A stretch of DNA of 25,561 bases from Thermomicrobiales bacterium. GTDB taxonomy: Bacteria > Chloroflexota > Chloroflexia > Thermomicrobiales > CFX8. Where the stretch lies: contig JBAOIG010000001.1 in the NCBI GenBank assembly GCA_037045155.1, positions 1 through 25,561 of the forward strand. Reading direction: 5' to 3'. The translations under genes and the position numbers were made by a program. The notes under the pieces are model-generated. The model searched no databases and was not told where the DNA came from. It saw only the letters and a list, made by a program, of their open reading frames with translations. The stretch's first letter is position 1. Each line of letters opens with the position of its first letter. Shown piece by piece: positions 23,226 through 25,561 of this stretch.

Positions 23226-23789
23226 TCAGCCCTCGCTCTGCTGGCTCTGCCAGTCGGCGAGCCGCTGGCGCTGCTTGGTATCACGACTAATCTCGGTAAT
23301 GACGTCGCCAACGTGTCCGCAGAGCGCCTCCAGATTCCGCCAGTGAGCGGCGATGCGCTCGCGTTGGATAGCGAACGCTTCCGCGTCGTTGTTGACGTGT
23401 GGCACGCACAGCCCTGCCACGATCGCCAGGTCGTCGAACGCCCACAGCTCGGGCGCTTCATGCAGCTCCGACAGGAGCCCGTGCATGCCGGCCGGGTCGA
23501 GATACGACGAGATGATGTTGTTTCCGGGCTGGCGGCGCACCCCCCACGGCTCACGGAGCGTCTCGACGGTCGCCTCACGTCGTGCCTGTAGCGCGCCGGT
23601 CGAGCGGTACGTGATCGGCGCGGTTCGGTCGCCGTCCTCTGGCCAGTGGTGGCCGGCCTGGAGCGGCGTCAGTGGACGAGACGCTACCTGGATATCGTGG
23701 GTGACGAGAAAGAGCCGCGCTTTGGCGATGCGGCGGTTGATCTGGACGTGGACGTTGCGGCCTGAGAAACGACGGTCGTAGACGAGCAT
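23226..23789 (-). CDS. Unrecognised early-block protein
   Basis: This 187-residue protein starts at ATG 23789 after a GGGGGAGG ribosome site. It opens MLVYDRRFSGRNVHVQINRR and contains IAKARLFLVTHDIQVASRPL, ALQARREATVETLREPWGVR and a C-terminal helical part (AFAIQRERIAAHWRNLEALC, then SRDTKQRQRLADWQSQQ). The middle GNNIISSYLDPAGMHGLLSE has no recognised function. It is followed closely (13 bases) by the 139-residue gene, which suggests co-translation. No domain was assigned. Confidence 0.7.
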   Translation of the reverse strand: MLVYDRRFSGRNVHVQINRRIAKARLFLVTHDIQVASRPLTPLQAGHHWPEDGDRTAPITYRSTGALQARREATVETLREPWGVRRQPGNNIISSYLDPAGMHGLLSELHEAPELWAFDDLAIVAGLCVPHVNNDAEAFAIQRERIAAHWRNLEALCGHVGDVITEISRDTKQRQRLADWQSQQSEG

Positions 23790-23817
23790 CTGGCCTCCCC
23801 CTGCCTGATAGTGGTCG

Positions 23818-23842
23818 CGGGGCCAGCAGGTTGCCAGCCCCG
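23818..23842. terminator. Intergenic hairpin
   Basis: Bases CGGGGC at 23818-23823 pair with GCCCCG at 23837-23842, and a weaker inner pairing is possible. It lies between the 187- and 62-residue genes. There is no T run on the minus strand, so it may be a partial terminator or RNA-processing signal. Confidence 0.45.
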
Positions 23843-23850
23843 GTTGACTG

Positions 23851-24039
23851 CTAGAACGGCACGCCGTCCTCGACGTGGTAGATCGTGGGGTTCCGGCATG
23901 CCGAGCACCAAAGCTCGTCTGCGATGTCGCCGTTGACCTCGTATCGGCGGATGAGGGTGAGTGCCGCGAACCGCCCGCAGGACTGGCATACGTCGTAGAC
24001 GAACGTCTTCCGGAGTGTGGCCTTGGTGGCGCCTGCCAT
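23851..24039 (-). CDS. Small zinc-ribbon protein
   Basis: This 62-residue protein starts at ATG 24039 with an AGGAGG upstream. It has two CxxC pairs, DVCQSCGRF and LWCSACRN, separated by 24 residues, the pattern of a zinc ribbon. The rest reads KATLRKTFVYDVCQS and TIYHVEDGVPF. Proteins like this can bind nucleic acid or act as adapters. The role is unknown. It resembles Mu Com only in size and CxxC pairs, not visibly in sequence. Confidence 0.72.
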   Translation of the reverse strand: MAGATKATLRKTFVYDVCQSCGRFAALTLIRRYEVNGDIADELWCSACRNPTIYHVEDGVPF

Positions 24040-24068
24040 GATCGGGTGTTCCTCCTGTGTGAGTGCGT

Positions 24069-24093
24069 GGGGCCGAGCGGCTTGCTCGGCCCC
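24069..24093. terminator. Intergenic hairpin (10-bp stem)
   Basis: Bases 24069-24078 (GGGGCCGAGC) pair perfectly with 24084-24093 around a GGCTT loop. It lies just downstream, on the minus strand, of the 75-residue gene. No T run follows on that strand. Confidence 0.7.
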
Positions 24094-24102
24094 GTGGGGT
24101 TG

Positions 24103-24330
24103 CTAGTGCTGGGTCAGCCAGCGGGCGGTGGCCTCGTCTGCGCCGCACGCCAGATAGCAGTCCATGATCATCGACCCGATCTCGTCTCCGGTGATGTCCT
24201 CGTATCGGCCGGCACTGTTCGCGCGGACGATGTCCCGCATGACGGACTCGGGCAGATCGTCGGCGAAGCCCGGGTCGAGCTGGTACAGGTGGCTGATCAC
24301 GTCGGTGATGGTGGTAAACTGGCTGGTCAT
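24103..24330 (-). CDS. Small acidic early-block protein
   Basis: This 75-residue protein is taken to start at ATG 24330, eight or nine bases after AGGAGAGG; the frame is open upstream to 24450, but that part crosses the promoter and a hairpin. It reads TTITDVISHLYQLDPGFADD, LPESVMRDIVRANSAGRYED, ITGDEIGSMIMDCYLACGAD, then EATARWLTQH. It is acidic and helical, with no known motif. It is the first gene after the promoter at 24406-24434, so it probably begins a transcript. Function unknown; a small host-takeover or antirestriction protein would fit size and charge but is not shown. Confidence 0.7.
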   Translation of the reverse strand: MTSQFTTITDVISHLYQLDPGFADDLPESVMRDIVRANSAGRYEDITGDEIGSMIMDCYLACGADEATARWLTQH

Positions 24331-24353
24331 GGGAGCTATCCTCTCCTGTGTCT

Positions 24354-24380
24354 GCCCCGGCTCATCTCCGGGGCTTTTCT
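24354..24380 (+). terminator. Terminator-like hairpin in the leader, rightward polarity
   Basis: Bases GCCCCGG (24354-24360) pair with CCGGGGC (24368-24374) around CTCATCT, followed on the plus strand by TTTTCT. This has the form of an intrinsic terminator for rightward transcription. Yet the neighbouring genes are leftward, and on their strand it lies between the promoter and the 24330 start. Confidence 0.6.
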
Positions 24381-24405
24381 GTATCACCGCACTGGTGATG
24401 TCATC

Positions 24406-24434
24406 AGTATATACACTCGTATATATAATGTCAA
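24406..24434 (-). promoter_or_regulatory. Early promoter 1, sigma70-type with TATATA-N6-TATATA element
   Basis: On the minus strand the -35 is TTGACA (24434-24429), the spacer is 17 bases and the -10 is TATACT (24411-24406), a near-perfect consensus. The spacer and -10 contain TATATA, six bases, TATATA (plus-strand 24408-24425), within perfect TATATAC-ACTC-GTATATA arms, a likely repressor site. The 18 bases at 24428-24445 are identical to 25511-25528. The -35 shares bases with the stop codon of the upstream 203-residue gene. Confidence 0.85.
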
Positions 24435-25042
24435 GGGGTTTTGGAGGCAATCATCAGTGCGCGGAGGGTATCGAGCATGCCTGGCGTTGCGTCCAGCCGC
24501 CAGCCGAGGGAGTGCCCGCCGATGTTGTTTGCTGACCAGTCGTCGCCGTCGGCATGGTGTCCCTCGATGTACCAGATGCCATCGTCGGCGATGATGAGCC
24601 ACTGGCCGCCGCCGTAGGCTGGCAGGTACGTGCCTCCGTATGTCGTTAGCTCCCAGACGATCTCGCCGGCCGGGACGGTATCGCGCAGCGGGCGGACGCC
24701 ATTCATGCGGATGCTCTTGATGATCGCCGCGGCTTGCCGGTTTGCCTCTGAGGCTGCCGCGCGGCGCGCGAACGTGATCCGGAGTGGCGCTGCTTCCTCC
24801 TCGGTGGCCGCGCGGCAGTCTGCCCAGTAGACGTAGCCGGACTCGTCGCCGACCCCGAACGACATGCCATCCTCCCGGTAGTAGTCGCGGCCGGACTGGA
24901 GCACGTACATGTAAGCCGGGTAGTCGTGGTAGGCCTGCCCACGCGGGCGAGTGATGACGGCGCCGACGGGCATATCATCGCCCCCGTAGCCCTCGCCGCG
25001 GCTGATCCGGTAGGTCTGCTGCTCGGTGGTCTCGGTGGTCAT
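24431..25042 (-). CDS. Unrecognised early-block protein
   Basis: This 203-residue protein starts at ATG 25042 after an upstream GGAGG. It is rich in tyrosine, glycine and acidic residues: ISRGEGYGGDDMPVGAVITR, AYMYVLQSGRDYYREDGMSF, GVGDESGYVYWADCRAATEE, EIVWELTTYGGTYLPAYGGG, QWLIIADDGIWYIEGHHADG. No family was recognised. The last codons (KTP, stop) overlap the -35 of promoter 1. An acidic DNA-mimic role would be speculative. Confidence 0.7.
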   Translation of the reverse strand: MTTETTEQQTYRISRGEGYGGDDMPVGAVITRPRGQAYHDYPAYMYVLQSGRDYYREDGMSFGVGDESGYVYWADCRAATEEEAAPLRITFARRAAASEANRQAAAIIKSIRMNGVRPLRDTVPAGEIVWELTTYGGTYLPAYGGGQWLIIADDGIWYIEGHHADGDDWSANNIGGHSLGWRLDATPGMLDTLRALMIASKTP

Positions 25043-25108
25043 CGTGCTATCCTCCGTTTCGGGGCTGCCACCCCCTCGTCAGGCCGGACGCATCATCCGG
25101 CGACGGAG

Positions 25109-25130
25109 GCGGGCCGGCTTTCCGGCCCGC
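25109..25130. terminator. Intergenic hairpin (9-bp stem)
   Basis: Bases 25109-25117 (GCGGGCCGG) pair perfectly with 25122-25130 around a CTTT loop. It lies between the 104- and 203-residue genes, without a T run. In the rest of the 25043-25140 gap I see only the ribosome site of the 203-residue gene. Confidence 0.7.
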
Positions 25131-25140
25131 GCTTCCCTCA

Positions 25141-25455
25141 CTACCGGTTGGCCTTGGCTCGCGCGATGATCGAGCTCGCCGCGACGTCGCCATACTCAAC
25201 CCGCAGTGCCGTCGCGCCCTTGTGGCCATTGGCCCGGTTGCGGCGCTTGATCATCGCATCGGCCTCGGCATTGAGCCCCTCAGCGCGGAGCGCCGCAACC
25301 TCGGCGTTGAACTTGCAGCGATGGCACGGGATCGTTGCGTGGAGCGCTCGTATCTCCGCGAGCTTGATCTCGCGCTTCTCGGGGACGCCCGTGACCCCCG
25401 TCTCGCCCTTGTGCCCGCAGCTGTGAACCGTCTCGTACCGTGCCATCTGAGTCAT
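25141..25455 (-). CDS. Small protein with zinc-finger-like cysteines
   Basis: This protein is 104 residues from ATG 25455 or 101 from ATG 25446; the second is about nine bases after AGAGAGG and may be the real start. The N-terminal half carries HSCGHKGE and PCHRCKFN, a possible zinc site of the type found in small phage proteins (CGH...CxxC). The rest is basic and helical (EVAALRAEGLNAEADAMIKR, then ASSIIARAKANR). It is the first gene downstream of promoter 2. Function unknown; nucleic-acid binding is plausible. Confidence 0.68.
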   Translation of the reverse strand: MTQMARYETVHSCGHKGETGVTGVPEKREIKLAEIRALHATIPCHRCKFNAEVAALRAEGLNAEADAMIKRRNRANGHKGATALRVEYGDVAASSIIARAKANR

Positions 25456-25488
25456 CCTCTCTGCCTGCTGTCCTCAACCTCTACTTAG

Positions 25489-25517
25489 AGTATATAGATA
25501 CATATATAGGATGTCAA
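25489..25517 (-). promoter_or_regulatory. Early promoter 2, twin of promoter 1
   Basis: On the minus strand the -35 is TTGACA (25517-25512), the spacer 17 bases, and the -10 TATACT (25494-25489). TATATA, six bases, TATATA occurs at 25491-25508, in the same register as in promoter 1. Upstream of the -35 the sequence TCCAAAACCCC is shared. It would transcribe the 104-residue gene and those after it. Beyond it, to 25561, I see no gene. Confidence 0.85.
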
Positions 25518-25561
25518 GGGGTTTTGGATGGGTTTCCGACCGAGTTTTTTTGATGATCGGC

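Noticed and set aside
23851..24039. The 62-residue zinc-ribbon protein as a Com-like regulator of the Mom-like gene
   Set aside because: Only the length and the CxxC pairs agree with Mu Com; spacing and other residues do not, and the gene is far away on the other strand.
1..25561. Integrase, attachment site, tRNA and replication genes
   Set aside because: None could be recognised, so whether the phage is temperate cannot be decided from this window.

Overview
The window is the structural and lysis half of a tailed double-stranded DNA phage or prophage, with a small divergent block of probable early genes at the right end. G+C is high (roughly two thirds by eye). The head genes are of the HK97 type: P27-like small terminase, Terminase_1-like large subunit, HK97 portal, S49 protease and a capsid protein with a fused N-terminal delta domain. 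A long tape measure plus Dit-like and tip-like proteins imply a siphovirus with a long non-contractile tail. The host cannot be named from the sequence. High G+C, a two-domain peptidoglycan-cleaving endolysin and no recognisable spanin fit a high-G+C, possibly single-membrane, host. No integrase, replication gene or tRNA was seen.

Layout. Bases 1-1811 hold a ParB-like gene, a Mom-like DNA-modification acyltransferase and a helix-turn-helix gene. This stretch is flanked by a 29-bp direct repeat and contains several apparent frameshifts, unlike the rest of the window. Bases 1808-7784 are the packaging and head genes, packed with ATGA-type overlaps. Bases 7785-11749 carry a capsid-distal hairpin, a small candidate decoration protein, the head-tail connector genes, the tail tube and the tail assembly chaperones. 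Bases 11742-18482 encode the tape measure, the distal tail protein, small tail proteins and a 1016-residue tip or fibre protein with tandem repeats and a His-rich C-terminal part. Bases 18482-21586 are the lysis region: four candidate membrane proteins around a glucosaminidase/amidase endolysin. A bidirectional hairpin terminator (21673-21705) ends the rightward block.

From 25561 back to 21709 all genes lie on the minus strand: an HNH-like protein with three degenerate modules and six small proteins, mostly unrecognised and two with zinc-binding cysteines. Two near-identical sigma70-type promoters, each with the same TATATA-N6-TATATA element in its spacer, drive this block leftward. All four minus-strand gaps of about 60 bp or more contain a G+C-rich hairpin.

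Together the rightward block would be the late operon (modify, package, build, lyse), and the leftward block an early, possibly repressor-controlled, accessory operon. The most unusual parts are the repeat-flanked, frame-disrupted modification cassette, the twin promoters, and the triple HNH-like protein that has lost its expected catalytic histidine in every module.
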